A stretch of DNA of 53,917 bases from DYHD01 sp037445375 (GCA_037445375.1 JBBIKS010000011.1:1-53917), one strand, 5' to 3'; numbered from the stretch's first letter, positions 16,880 to 26,058 are shown. Program-made: numbers and translations. Notes: generated from the letters alone by a model not told the origin.

Positions 16880-19800
16880 ATGAAAAATATATTCGATATC
16901 TTTTCAAAGTCGAGCCAATCTAAACCTTTTAATCAGATTCATGACAGACTTGCCCCTAAGTACGGCTACTTCAGGAAATTTCTTGAGCATAACAAAGTAG
17001 CCTTGGGCTCTATTGCTGATATGGAACAAATGTATTACAGCGGTATGCCATTCAGTCTGGTTTCTGTGCTAAAGAAATATCAGGAGTTAGCTGAAGCAGT
17101 CATGGGATTAACATATAACCTCGATAAAATGTCCAACAATAAGTTTTCGCTTCTGAAAGACAAATTCTATGAGATAGATAAAGTAATATCAAAAGAACTC
17201 ACCCCTTACGTGCCGCTTAAGGTGAAAGACAAAGATATTATCCTGGCTCTGGAAAATATTTATCCTGAGATGAAGTGTATAGTAGGCGGTAAAGCAGCAA
17301 ATCTTGCCTCAATAAAGAATTCCTTGGGGCTTCCGGTCCCTCCCGGATTTTCAATAACAGCTTATGCATCTGAGGAATTTCTTAAACAATCCGGTCTGGT
17401 TAAGCTTATTATGACTGAACTTTCAAGAATAAAGTCTCTCGATTCGGTTTATGCCATGAGGAAGATGAGCGAGAATCTGAAGGAAATGATTATGCAGACC
17501 CCTATTCCTCCTTCAGTTGCCGAACAGATAATGGAGGCTTATGAAGGACTTGAAAAAATAACACATAAAAACATCAAGATAGCGATGAGAAGCAGTGCAA
17601 TTGGAGAGGATACGGAGGCAAGCTTTGCAGGGCAATACATATCAGTCTTGAATGTTACGAAAGATTCGATACTTGATGCATATAAGACAGTCCTTTCGAG
17701 TAAGTATTCTACCCGTGCAATAAATTACAGACTCCAGTATGGACTAAGTGAGCAGGAAACCCCTATGTCTGTATTGGCAATAGCTATGGTTAACTCAAAG
17801 GCAAGCGGGGTAGCTTACACTATGAACCCAACCGGAAAAAACATAGGCATTAAAATAAGCTCTATTTGGGGCATTGGTGAACATCTGGTTGGCGGCGGCG
17901 CATCCCCCGATACATTTATTTTAGATAGGGCTGAGGAAATAGTACTTGATCGCAAAATCAGCACAAAAGACCAAAAAATGGTGCTTCTTGAATCCGGGGG
18001 CGTCGGTCTTACAAAGTCGCTCGAAAATGAAAAGTCAATCTCGTCTATAGATGATAAAACTGTCTTGAAGCTGAGAAAATACTGTCTGCTCTTGGAGGAG
18101 TTTTTTCAGGGGCCTCAAGACATTGAATGGGCTGTTGATCAAGATAACAATTTGTTTATATTACAATCAAGACCTCTCAAAATCCCAACTCTATCTCCTA
18201 TGTCATCAAAAATTGAGAAGCGTGAATTTCCAGATAATCCCATATTGCTCTCATCCGGCAGGGCAGCTTCTTCAGGAATCGCTTATGGCAGCATTTTTGT
18301 TGTTAATAATGAGAATGATTTAGACCATATACCTGATAATGCCATACTCGTTGCCAAGACTGCTTCGCCTGATTATGTTAGGGTTTTAGGCAAAATAAGA
18401 GGAATAATTACCGATATTGGCAGCATAACAAGCCATTTGTCATCCGTCGCCCGTGAATTTGAAATTCCTTTTATAGTTGATACCAAAGATGCTACCAATA
18501 TTCTAAAGACAGGCGAAAGAGCAACAATTTTTGCTGATCAAGCGATAGTCTATAAAGGAGTCGTTGACGAACTTATTAAGGGTATCAGGCCTGCCAAGAA
18601 GATGATTTATGAAAGCCCTGTGCATCAAAAAACCCGTCAGATACTAAACCTGATATCACCATTAAATCTAAACGATCCTTCTCAACCATCTTTTTCTCCT
18701 GAGAACTGCAAGACTATTCACGATATAATTAGATTTGCCCATGAAAATGCAATCAGAGAAATGTTTGGTATTGCAAAGACAGTTGAAACTGATAAATTAT
18801 CCCTTAAACTAAAAACAAACATACCACTTGACCTATACATCATAAACCTTGGCGGAGGGATCAAGGAAGGTCTTACTAAATTCGATGCTATTACTCCTGA
18901 AAAGATCGAATCTGTGCCTTTAAAAGCCATATGGAAGGGTTTCTCCCATCCGGGCATAACATGGTCTGGCGGTGTGAGTGTGGATGCTAAAAAATTAATG
19001 ACATTGCTCGTCTCCTCTACTACCCCAGACTTTACTGAAACCCTCGATATAACAAGCTACGCTATAATTTCTAAAGACTATATGAACCTCAGCGCCCGCT
19101 TTGGTTATCATTTTGCTACTATAGACACCTTATGCGGCGAAAATAGCGATCAAAACTATTTATCCTTACAATTTGCAGGAGGCGCAGGTTCTTACGCTGG
19201 GCGAACCATGAGACTTCAGTTTCTCGGCAACATACTGCGGCAATTTGCTTTCAGCGTCAATATGAGGGGAGACCTTCTTGAGGCAAACCTGTTCAGATAT
19301 GACAAGAACACAATGAAAGAAAGACTCGATCAGGTCGGCAGGCTTCTTGCGTCAAGCAGGCTCCTTGACCTCGCCATATCGAATCAAAACGACATAGCGG
19401 TTTTGACAGAACGCTTTCTTAGCGGTGAATATGACTTTCTATCACAGAAGAAGGAAGATCAACCTGCCGATTTTTACATACACGGCGGGCATTGGTCGAG
19501 GCTCAAAAAAGATGGAAATATTTACTGCATTCAGGACGGACTTAAAGCCGGCTTTGGTTTATCATCAGGGGTTGCCGGAATAATGGGCAAGATAGTTGGA
19601 CATGCATTTACTGATTTTTTGGATAATATTGAGGCTTATTTTTACTTTCCTCTTGCCATAGCAAAAAACAGCGAGATTGCTGATGGAACCATAAACTTGA
19701 GCGTTATGCCAATTGAGGGCAATATTGATAGAGCTGGCGGTATAGCCTTCGGGCTTAAGGATGTCGGGAATTATTTTGTATTAAGAATAAATGCCCTTGA

Positions 19801-20074
19801 AGATAATGTAATACTTTTTGAGTACATTAACAATAAAAGAATTCGACGAATGCAGGCGAATAAAAAAATTGAATCAGAGAAATGGTATGCCCTGAAGGTC
19901 AAAGTTAAGGGAAATCAAATAAGAGGATATGTGGATGACGAACTACTCATAGAATATCTTTCCGATAAGGATACTCAGGGATATGTCGGTATCTGGACAA
20001 AGGCTGATTCTGTAACATGCTTTGACAGTCTTTCAGTAGAAACAAAAGACAAAAAGATGATATTTAACTACTGA
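16880..20074 (+). CDS. PEP synthase-like dikinase with C-terminal jelly-roll domain (fusion)
   Basis: This is a 1064-residue cytosolic protein by appearance, with no signal peptide. Residues about 125-440 are a PPDK/PEP-synthase ATP-binding domain (IVGGKAANLASI, MRSSAIGEDTEASFAGQY, IEWAVDQDN, QSRPL). Residues about 455-570 are the swivelling phospho-histidine domain, with the catalytic His in ITSHLSSVARE (about 518). The PEP/pyruvate-binding TIM barrel expected next is not recognisable. Instead an unfamiliar region (about 630-900) is followed by a beta-rich domain (about 915-1060) like concanavalin/LamG or DUF1080 folds (GGIAFGLKDVGNYFVLRINA). The substrate may therefore differ from pyruvate. 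A stand-alone PK_C protein gene is convergent 40 bases downstream. Confidence 0.75.
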   Translation: MKNIFDIFSKSSQSKPFNQIHDRLAPKYGYFRKFLEHNKVALGSIADMEQMYYSGMPFSLVSVLKKYQELAEAVMGLTYNLDKMSNNKFSLLKDKFYEIDKVISKELTPYVPLKVKDKDIILALENIYPEMKCIVGGKAANLASIKNSLGLPVPPGFSITAYASEEFLKQSGLVKLIMTELSRIKSLDSVYAMRKMSENLKEMIMQTPIPPSVAEQIMEAYEGLEKITHKNIKIAMRSSAIGEDTEASFAGQYISVLNVTKDSILDAYKTVLSSKYSTRAINYRLQYGLSEQETPMSVLAIAMVNSKASGVAYTMNPTGKNIGIKISSIWGIGEHLVGGGASPDTFILDRAEEIVLDRKISTKDQKMVLLESGGVGLTKSLENEKSISSIDDKTVLKLRKYCLLLEEFFQGPQDIEWAVDQDNNLFILQSRPLKIPTLSPMSSKIEKREFPDNPILLSSGRAASSGIAYGSIFVVNNENDLDHIPDNAILVAKTASPDYVRVLGKIRGIITDIGSITSHLSSVAREFEIPFIVDTKDATNILKTGERATIFADQAIVYKGVVDELIKGIRPAKKMIYESPVHQKTRQILNLISPLNLNDPSQPSFSPENCKTIHDIIRFAHENAIREMFGIAKTVETDKLSLKLKTNIPLDLYIINLGGGIKEGLTKFDAITPEKIESVPLKAIWKGFSHPGITWSGGVSVDAKKLMTLLVSSTTPDFTETLDITSYAIISKDYMNLSARFGYHFATIDTLCGENSDQNYLSLQFAGGAGSYAGRTMRLQFLGNILRQFAFSVNMRGDLLEANLFRYDKNTMKERLDQVGRLLASSRLLDLAISNQNDIAVLTERFLSGEYDFLSQKKEDQPADFYIHGGHWSRLKKDGNIYCIQDGLKAGFGLSSGVAGIMGKIVGHAFTDFLDNIEAYFYFPLAIAKNSEIADGTINLSVMPIEGNIDRAGGIAFGLKDVGNYFVLRINALEDNVILFEYINNKRIRRMQANKKIESEKWYALKVKVKGNQIRGYVDDELLIEYLSDKDTQGYVGIWTKADSVTCFDSLSVETKDKKMIFNY

Positions 20075-20113
20075 TTTATATAAGTATTCATGAAACAACT
20101 GTCTTAATCCAAC

Positions 20114-20686
20114 TTAAAATTCACTTGGTTTTGCGAGTATCTCTAAAACCTTCAAATCGAGAAATCTTTTTGAGGCTGCGGATTTAATTAGCAAAATCGT
20201 ATCAACACCTGATGCGGTGCCGGCTACTGCGAGAATTTCTTCTTCTTCAGGGATGAGCCCGCCATCAACTGCCATCATTGATATCTCGCAGCATACCTTC
20301 GTTCCCTCCCCAAATCTTCTTAGTGCATGAGCAACCATGAGTGTAGGATATATACCGCTGAATTTTGAGGAAAAAGAAGTTTCTATGCTGTGGGTCAGCA
20401 TAGTTCCCATATATACCTTTGCGCCTGCCTCCTGAATTTTCCTTTTTATTTCTTCTCTCATTTCAGAGCTGTTAGGCATCTTATATCCAGCAGAATGCGT
20501 TACCACAACGATATTAACACCTGAGTCCTTAAGTCCTTCGGAAAATAATAGACCTGTCTTACCGCTAACTGAAGCTATCACTATATATTTATATTTATAT
20601 TCTGCGATTGCATCTTTCACAATTTGCAAACATGCTTCTGTATTGGCATTGCCGTTTTTTTCGAAATAGACTATCTTTTTTTCCAT
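20114..20686 (-). CDS. Stand-alone pyruvate kinase C-terminal (PK_C, alpha/beta) domain protein
   Basis: The 190-residue protein consists of one alpha/beta domain like the regulatory C-terminal domain of pyruvate kinase, known as a free protein in archaea and several bacterial phyla. Motifs seen are ASVSGKTGLLFSEGL (about 40-54), VVTHSAGY, and the C-terminal GTASGVDTILLIKSA. It lacks the TIM barrel and so cannot be a pyruvate kinase by itself. The role is unknown, with ligand binding or regulation being plausible. AGGAGG-like AATGGAGG sits about 8 bases before ATG 20686 on the minus strand. Its 3' end faces that of the PEP-dikinase-like gene. Confidence 0.75.
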   Translation of the reverse strand: MEKKIVYFEKNGNANTEACLQIVKDAIAEYKYKYIVIASVSGKTGLLFSEGLKDSGVNIVVVTHSAGYKMPNSSEMREEIKRKIQEAGAKVYMGTMLTHSIETSFSSKFSGIYPTLMVAHALRRFGEGTKVCCEISMMAVDGGLIPEEEEILAVAGTASGVDTILLIKSAASKRFLDLKVLEILAKPSEF

Positions 20687-20723
20687 TTATTCCTCCATAC
20701 TTTTGTAGAATAATTTTATTATA

Positions 20724-20836
20724 ACTCACATTGAGCGATTTTAAATTGATTATATATGACTGGCGTGCCTCAAACCCTTTAGTAATGCGATAAGATTTAT
20801 TAACCAAAAAATGCAAGAATCATTCAATTTATATTG
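20724..20836. repeat. Inverted-repeat element, family 'TTGAGCG', copy 4 (about 113 bp)
   Basis: CTCACATTGAGCGATTTTAA at the left and AGAATCATTCAATTTATA at the right are diverged inverted ends. The interior TGGCGTGCCTCAAACCC and AATGCGATAAGATTTATT is clearly homologous to the interior of copy 2. The element occupies almost all of the space between the PK_C and hemW start codons, so it must overlap or carry their promoters. Confidence 0.78.
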
Positions 20837-20841
20837 ATTTT

Positions 20842-21990
20842 ATGACTAATTATCTTTATATTCATATCCCTTTTTGCACAAAGAAATGCCTTTACTGCGA
20901 TTTTAATTCCATCCCTTTTGATTCGAATCTTTCGGATAGATATGTTTCTGCAATTTGCAGTGAAATAATATCTAATAAGGCTGTAATGGGCTGCCTTAAA
21001 ACGGTTTATATCGGCGGCGGAACGCCTACCACACTAAACAGAGGCTCATTGCTAAAAATACTCAAAACTATTACTGACAATTGTTACATTGAGAGTCAAG
21101 CAGAGATAACAGTCGAGGCTAATCCTGAAAGCATCTCTGAAAAAAAGGCTGAGGAAATCATAACATCTGGAATAAATAGAATAAGTATTGGCTTGCAATC
21201 GCTCGTTAATGATGAACTGTTTATTTTAGGACGGATACATACCTCCGAAGACGCAATTGAAGCATTAAGACTCTTAAAAATGGCCGGCATCAATAATATA
21301 TCCGTTGATTTAATTTATGGCATGCCAAGAAGTCCGTTATTACCTTCTTTGTCAAAGCAAGACTTAATTTTATGGCAGGATACCCTTATAAAAACTGCAA
21401 GCCTCAGCCCGGAACATATCTCAATTTATGAGCTGACGCCGGAATATAATACCCCTCTTTACAATGAAATCAAATCGAAAAATCTATTGATGCCAGATGA
21501 AAATGTTGTATCTGAAATGTATTATTGCGGCAAGGAGATTCTCGAGCGGCTTGGATATGCCCATTATGAGATATCCAATTTTGCAAAGCCCGGATATGAA
21601 TGTAAACATAATCTCAATTACTGGGCTGGGGAGGATTACCTCGGCATTGGAGCAGGCGCACATTCGTTTGTCGGAGGAGAGAGATATTCCAATATCAGCG
21701 ATGTTCATGAATATGTTAAAGCTATTGAAAATAGATTGAATACCTTGGTTGAGAGCATTGAATTAACCCCTGAAGATAGATTTAGAGAGCTTATATTTCT
21801 TGGCTTAAGAAAGATAAAAGGTATTGAAATCGAAAGGATGCCATACGATATGCTTAAAAAATTGCAGCCAGTTATTGATGAATTGATTGATTATAACTTT
21901 TTAGAAATTAAGGATAACTATTTAAAACTTTCCACCAAAGGACTTATGTTGAGCAGCGAGGTTATGTTGAGATTGATGAGGATTCTCTGA
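20842..21990 (+). CDS. hemW: Radical SAM heme chaperone HemW
   Basis: The 382-residue product begins YIHIPFCTKKCLYCDFNS with the CxxxCxxC radical-SAM cluster ligands. The residue after the last Cys is Asp-Phe, as in HemW, not Cys as in the oxidase HemN. GGGTPT and EANPES follow, and the C-terminal HemN_C domain is present. HemW binds heme and passes it to respiratory proteins, and it is often misannotated as coproporphyrinogen III oxidase. No haem genes are adjacent. The repeat copy 4 ends 6 bases upstream of ATG, so its promoter must lie in or across the repeat. Confidence 0.92.
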   Translation: MTNYLYIHIPFCTKKCLYCDFNSIPFDSNLSDRYVSAICSEIISNKAVMGCLKTVYIGGGTPTTLNRGSLLKILKTITDNCYIESQAEITVEANPESISEKKAEEIITSGINRISIGLQSLVNDELFILGRIHTSEDAIEALRLLKMAGINNISVDLIYGMPRSPLLPSLSKQDLILWQDTLIKTASLSPEHISIYELTPEYNTPLYNEIKSKNLLMPDENVVSEMYYCGKEILERLGYAHYEISNFAKPGYECKHNLNYWAGEDYLGIGAGAHSFVGGERYSNISDVHEYVKAIENRLNTLVESIELTPEDRFRELIFLGLRKIKGIEIERMPYDMLKKLQPVIDELIDYNFLEIKDNYLKLSTKGLMLSSEVMLRLMRIL

Positions 21991-22328
21991 CTTTGCAATG
22001 TAAAAACTCATACTGATAAAGGATCTAAATCACATACTGCATCGGGATTCAAAGAACGACCTTATAGAAGGAGAAATTTTGTGTTACCCGAAACGGAAAA
22101 CTGCTCCTGTAATCTATTGTGCAGTATGAGTTCTTTCAGAAAACTTAACCAGTTGGGTTAATGTTTCAGCAAGACCTCTCGAAAGCTGGTTTTCAATATT
22201 ATCATATATTTTTTACATTATATCTTCGCTTTATTTACTTACCCTCTGCGCCATTTGGTCATGGCGCACTCTTGGGGTCAGGGTATTTGTTCATAGGGCA
22301 AACAGATAGACGCTAAGCCTTGTGAAAA
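21991..22328. repeat. Intergenic region with an 11-bp-armed inverted repeat and hairpins
   Basis: No gene is supported between hemW and gyrB, whose 3' ends face each other. AACTCATACTG (22005-22015) and CAGTATGAGTT (22122-22132) are perfect inverted arms about 128 bp end to end, not related to the TTGAGCG family. A small hairpin TTAACC/GGGTTAA follows near 22148, and TGCGCCAT/ATGGCGCA (22247-22254 and 22261-22268) is a perfect 8-bp stem that could end gyrB or hemW transcripts. Confidence 0.55.
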
Positions 22329-24740
22329 CTAAATATCCACATTTTTGGCTTCGAGGGCATGTTTGATGATAAACTCTTTGCGGGGTTCTACCTGATCCCC
22401 CATAAGAACAGTAAACATCTCATCTGCTTTTACAGAGTCCTCTACGGTTACCTGAAGGAGGGTTCTCTTGTCGGGATCCATAGTCGTCTCCCACAATTGG
22501 ATAGGGTTCATCTCACCAAGTCCTTTATATCTTTGGATCGTAAGCCCCTTTTTTGCTATCTCCGTAGTTGTTTGGAGAAGCTCCTCAATGGACGAAACAT
22601 CCCTTCTTTCTCCTTTGATATTTAAAGCAAATGGCGGGTTGCCAAGGGTCTCAGCAATATCTTTATATAAAAGTGAAGCCTCCTTAAACTCTGGGGACTG
22701 AATGAATAGACTCGACAGATTGATCTTAAAATTATGCCTCCTGAGTTCTACAGCGTATGTATCGTTTTCTTCATCGAAAATAATATCTTCTTGCTTTACC
22801 TCGCTGAATCTTTCTTTTATTGCCTGTAAGATGATTTTTAAGGAATCCTCACTTTTAAAATCCGTCTTGTGTATGCCTCTTTCGAGAAGAAAAGATATGA
22901 TGAGCGGGTCTCTCCTCCTTTTTTTGAACCAGTCAAGCAGCTTGTCGTAATTGTAAGCCTTTTTTAAGTATGGGATTAGTTTCTCTCCCCCTGCGAGTCC
23001 TGATGGGGTTAATATCTCGATTTCCTCTACTGCAAGTTCAAAAAGCATCTTCACTAGTTCACTCTCATTCTGAACATAGCGATCCGTTTTACCCCTTTTC
23101 ACCCTGTAAAGCGGCGGTTGGGCGATGTATAAATATCCCTTCTCGATCAACTGTATCATCTGCCTGTAAAAAAAGGTCAAAAGGAGGGTTCGTATATGTG
23201 CACCGTCAACATCGGCATCAGTCATTATAATTATTTTATGGTAACGGCTTTTTCCGGCATCAAAATCCTCCACCCCAATACCTGTTCCAATAGCCGTTAT
23301 CAATATCTTTATCTCTTCTGATGTAAGCATTTTATCAAATCGGGCTTTTTCTACATTCAATATTTTCCCTCTTAACGGTAAAATCGCCTGAAAAAATCTG
23401 TTTCTCCCCTGCTTTGCAGAGCCTCCTGCTGAGTCCCCTTCAACAATGAAGATTTCAGAGTTTGCAGGATCCTTTTCCGAGCAGTCTGCGAGCTTTCCCG
23501 GCAGTCCTGTATCTTCAAATAGTCCTTTCCTCCTCGTTAGTTCTCTTGCCTTCCTAGCGGCATCCCTTGCCCTCGCTGCCTGAATTGCTTTTTCTATAAT
23601 CTTTCTTGCTACCGACGGGTTTTCTTCAAAATATATCGCAAGGGCTTCGTTTGATGTTGACTCTACTAGACCTTTTATCTCGCTATTGCCCAGCTTCATC
23701 TTAGTCTGTCCCTCAAACTGGGGAGAGGGGAGTTTTACGCTTATTACCGCAGTTAACCCTTCCCTTATGTCCTCTCCTGAGAGACTCTCCTTGCCCTCTT
23801 TCAATATCCCGGAAGAAACTGCATAACTATTAGCTGTCCTCGTAAGGGAAGATTTAAAACCAACGAGGTGGGTTCCGCCCTCCTTTGTGTTAATATTGTT
23901 AGCAAAGGTATAAATATTTTCTGCATACCCGTCATTATACTGAATGGCTATCTCTACGGCTACCCCTTCCTTCTCGCCGTAAATGTATATAGGTTTTGGA
24001 TGGATGGGTATCTTATTCTTGTTCAGATGCTCAACAAAGGACACTATACCGCCTTTATAATAAAAGGTTTGGGATTTACCAGTTCTTTCATCAGATATTG
24101 ATATCTGGAGCCCCTTGTTCAAAAAAGCGAGTTCTCTCAACCGTTGCGCAAGTGTATCGTAACTGAATTCGGGAGTCTCGAAGATATTAGAATCTGGCTT
24201 GAAAATAACCCTTGTTCCCCTGCCCTTTGTCTTGCCAGTTACAGTAAGGAGCGAAACCGGCACCCCCCTCTCAAATCTCTGATGATAAACCTGTTCATTT
24301 TGTCTTATCTCAATTTCAAGCCACTCTGAGAGAGCATTGACAACCGATACGCCGACACCATGAAGACCACCTGATATTTTATACGCCTTTGACTCAAATT
24401 TCCCTCCTGCGTGGAGTTCCGTCAAGACAATCTCTGCTGCAGTTCTTCCTTCCGGATCTCCCGGATGCGGATCAACAGGTATCCCCCTGCCATTATCAAC
24501 TACCGTGCAGCTGTTATCAAGATGAAGCGTAACATCAATGCTTGTGCAGTAACCCGCAAGAGCCTCATCAACGCTATTATCCACAACCTCATATACGAGA
24601 TGATGAAGTCCTTCAATTCCTGTAGAGCCAATGTACATAGCAGGCCTTATCCTGACAGCATCCAAGCCTTTTAGAATCTTTATTTCTTCAGCGCCATATG
24701 CCCCGTTTTCTTGTGTTGAAAACTGGTCTGCCGTGTTCAT
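22329..24740 (-). CDS. gyrB: DNA gyrase subunit B
   Basis: GyrB is the ATPase subunit of DNA gyrase. From ATG 24740 the product is 803 residues, the length of Gram-negative GyrB, including the extra segment inside the TOPRIM region. Seen are the GHKL motifs DNSVDEALAGY, DNGRGIPV and GLHGVGVSVVNALS, the TOPRIM EGDSAGG and DADVDGAHIRT, and the C-terminal GLGEMN. In-frame TTG (24791) and GTG (24758) starts exist. The former lies inside a repeat element, and GTG has an AGGTGG site, so the exact start is open. recF, normally between dnaN and gyrB, is missing here. Confidence 0.95.
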   Translation of the reverse strand: MNTADQFSTQENGAYGAEEIKILKGLDAVRIRPAMYIGSTGIEGLHHLVYEVVDNSVDEALAGYCTSIDVTLHLDNSCTVVDNGRGIPVDPHPGDPEGRTAAEIVLTELHAGGKFESKAYKISGGLHGVGVSVVNALSEWLEIEIRQNEQVYHQRFERGVPVSLLTVTGKTKGRGTRVIFKPDSNIFETPEFSYDTLAQRLRELAFLNKGLQISISDERTGKSQTFYYKGGIVSFVEHLNKNKIPIHPKPIYIYGEKEGVAVEIAIQYNDGYAENIYTFANNINTKEGGTHLVGFKSSLTRTANSYAVSSGILKEGKESLSGEDIREGLTAVISVKLPSPQFEGQTKMKLGNSEIKGLVESTSNEALAIYFEENPSVARKIIEKAIQAARARDAARKARELTRRKGLFEDTGLPGKLADCSEKDPANSEIFIVEGDSAGGSAKQGRNRFFQAILPLRGKILNVEKARFDKMLTSEEIKILITAIGTGIGVEDFDAGKSRYHKIIIMTDADVDGAHIRTLLLTFFYRQMIQLIEKGYLYIAQPPLYRVKRGKTDRYVQNESELVKMLFELAVEEIEILTPSGLAGGEKLIPYLKKAYNYDKLLDWFKKRRRDPLIISFLLERGIHKTDFKSEDSLKIILQAIKERFSEVKQEDIIFDEENDTYAVELRRHNFKINLSSLFIQSPEFKEASLLYKDIAETLGNPPFALNIKGERRDVSSIEELLQTTTEIAKKGLTIQRYKGLGEMNPIQLWETTMDPDKRTLLQVTVEDSVKADEMFTVLMGDQVEPRKEFIIKHALEAKNVDI

Positions 24741-24777
24741 TTCTTTATCTTCTTGCACCTTTCGTCCACCTGTTAAT

Positions 24778-24913
24778 TGAGGCTCTTGCAAAAGTCATTA
24801 AGTTGTCATTTCGAGTGAAGCGAAAAATCTTATATGTTATTGATCTTAAAAGATTCCTCATAATCGTTGGGAATGACAAAAACGCTTGTTTCCATATTTT
24901 TGCAGGAGGCTCA
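24778..24913. repeat. Nested inverted-repeat element between gyrB and dnaN
   Basis: The outer ends TGAGGCTCTTGCAAAA (24778-24793) and TTTTGCAGGAGGCTCA (24898-24913) are inverted with 14 of 16 matches. Nested inside are GTCATTTCGAGTGAAGCG and AATCGTTGGGAATGAC, the diverged form of a hairpin repeat (GTCATTGCGAGCGAAGCG type) known to be scattered in many bacterial genomes. The element lies where recF would be expected and overlaps the longest gyrB reading frame. Confidence 0.75.
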
Positions 24914-24945
24914 CTTATTATCTTAATTTTTTTCATTCCAAAATA

Positions 24946-26058
24946 TTATGACCTTAATGGCATTATCACGCATTTGTATTCATCCATTCCTTCTTCCAGA
25001 AGCATTGACGCTTTAAGCGGGTCAATAAATTTAAAAACTATCTTTTCGGTTGACATTGTATTTGCAGCATCCATGAGGTATAATGCATTAAATGTTATAA
25101 CAAATGGCTCTGCGATGTATTTTATATTGATCTCGTCTGTTGCTTCTCCAAAGTCCGGGTCATTTGCCGAGAGGATCAAAGTATCAGCTTCTATGCTCAA
25201 CTTGACTACGTAGCCTCTTTCCTTGCTCATAACAGCAACCTTCTTCAGTGATTTGAGAAATTCGCTTCTATCTACGATTAGTTCTTTTTCAAATGATAGT
25301 GGTATTGCATGTTCATAATTTGGAAATGTCCCTTCTATCTGCCTCGTTAATATCTCTGTCTCTTTAATTTTGAATAGAACATGATTTTTGCCAATCGTTA
25401 TACTTGCCATATCTTGTTCATTAGTCAATATCTTCTTTATTTCCAAGATGGCTTTTTTAGCAATGAGAATATCCCTTGAATCCTCCAGATTCCCTGCATA
25501 TTTAATCTCAATAGGACACTTCACAAGCGCAAGGCGGTGAGTATCTGTCCCAACTACGGTTAAAATACCATCAGCGGTTATCTTAAAAAGTAGTCCTTTT
25601 AAAAAAAATCTTGATTCTGTATCCTTTGCTACATAAAGAGACCGTTCTATAGTCTTTAAAAGCTGTGATGCAGGGAGAATTATTTCGGTCTCCCCTTCTA
25701 AATCAGGCCATAGGGGGAAATCTTCATGCGACAAGCATGCAAGCTTAACTAGACTTCTTCCTGAAGTTATCTTTAACCACTTTTCGTCAATGGATTCGAG
25801 AGCGATGGTTCCTTCCATTTCCTTGATAATCTCAAAGAATTTCTTCCCGTGAATGCATATCTTGCCTTGCTCTTCTATCTCCATATCAAATGGTTCTTTA
25901 TATGCCGTTTCAAGGTCTGTAGCCATTATAAAAGACCTCTCATTGTTAACATTGAGCAAGAAATGATTCAATATCGGTAAAGAACCACCCCTATCAACCA
26001 AGCTTTGAATATTTGAGAGTTTCTTTTGCAGCAATTCCTTTTGAACTTTTATCTTCAT
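24946..26058 (-). CDS. dnaN: DNA polymerase III beta subunit (sliding clamp)
   Basis: The 370-residue clamp shows the three-domain beta fold. Landmarks are the N-terminal MKIKVQKELLQKKLSNIQ, LPILNHFLL, GTDTHRLAL (about residue 175) and the end VIMPLRS, the usual C-terminal MPMRL/MPLRS peptide-pocket region. It rings DNA and tethers polymerase III. It follows dnaA on the minus strand, but the joining region is interrupted by the 100-N gap at 26107-26206. GAGGAGGAA lies before ATG 26058. Confidence 0.96.
   Translation of the reverse strand: MKIKVQKELLQKKLSNIQSLVDRGGSLPILNHFLLNVNNERSFIMATDLETAYKEPFDMEIEEQGKICIHGKKFFEIIKEMEGTIALESIDEKWLKITSGRSLVKLACLSHEDFPLWPDLEGETEIILPASQLLKTIERSLYVAKDTESRFFLKGLLFKITADGILTVVGTDTHRLALVKCPIEIKYAGNLEDSRDILIAKKAILEIKKILTNEQDMASITIGKNHVLFKIKETEILTRQIEGTFPNYEHAIPLSFEKELIVDRSEFLKSLKKVAVMSKERGYVVKLSIEADTLILSANDPDFGEATDEINIKYIAEPFVITFNALYLMDAANTMSTEKIVFKFIDPLKASMLLEEGMDEYKCVIMPLRS

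Noticed and set aside
20842..21990. Coproporphyrinogen III oxidase HemN
   Set aside because: The motif after the cluster is CDF as in HemW, and the length is that of HemW rather than HemN.
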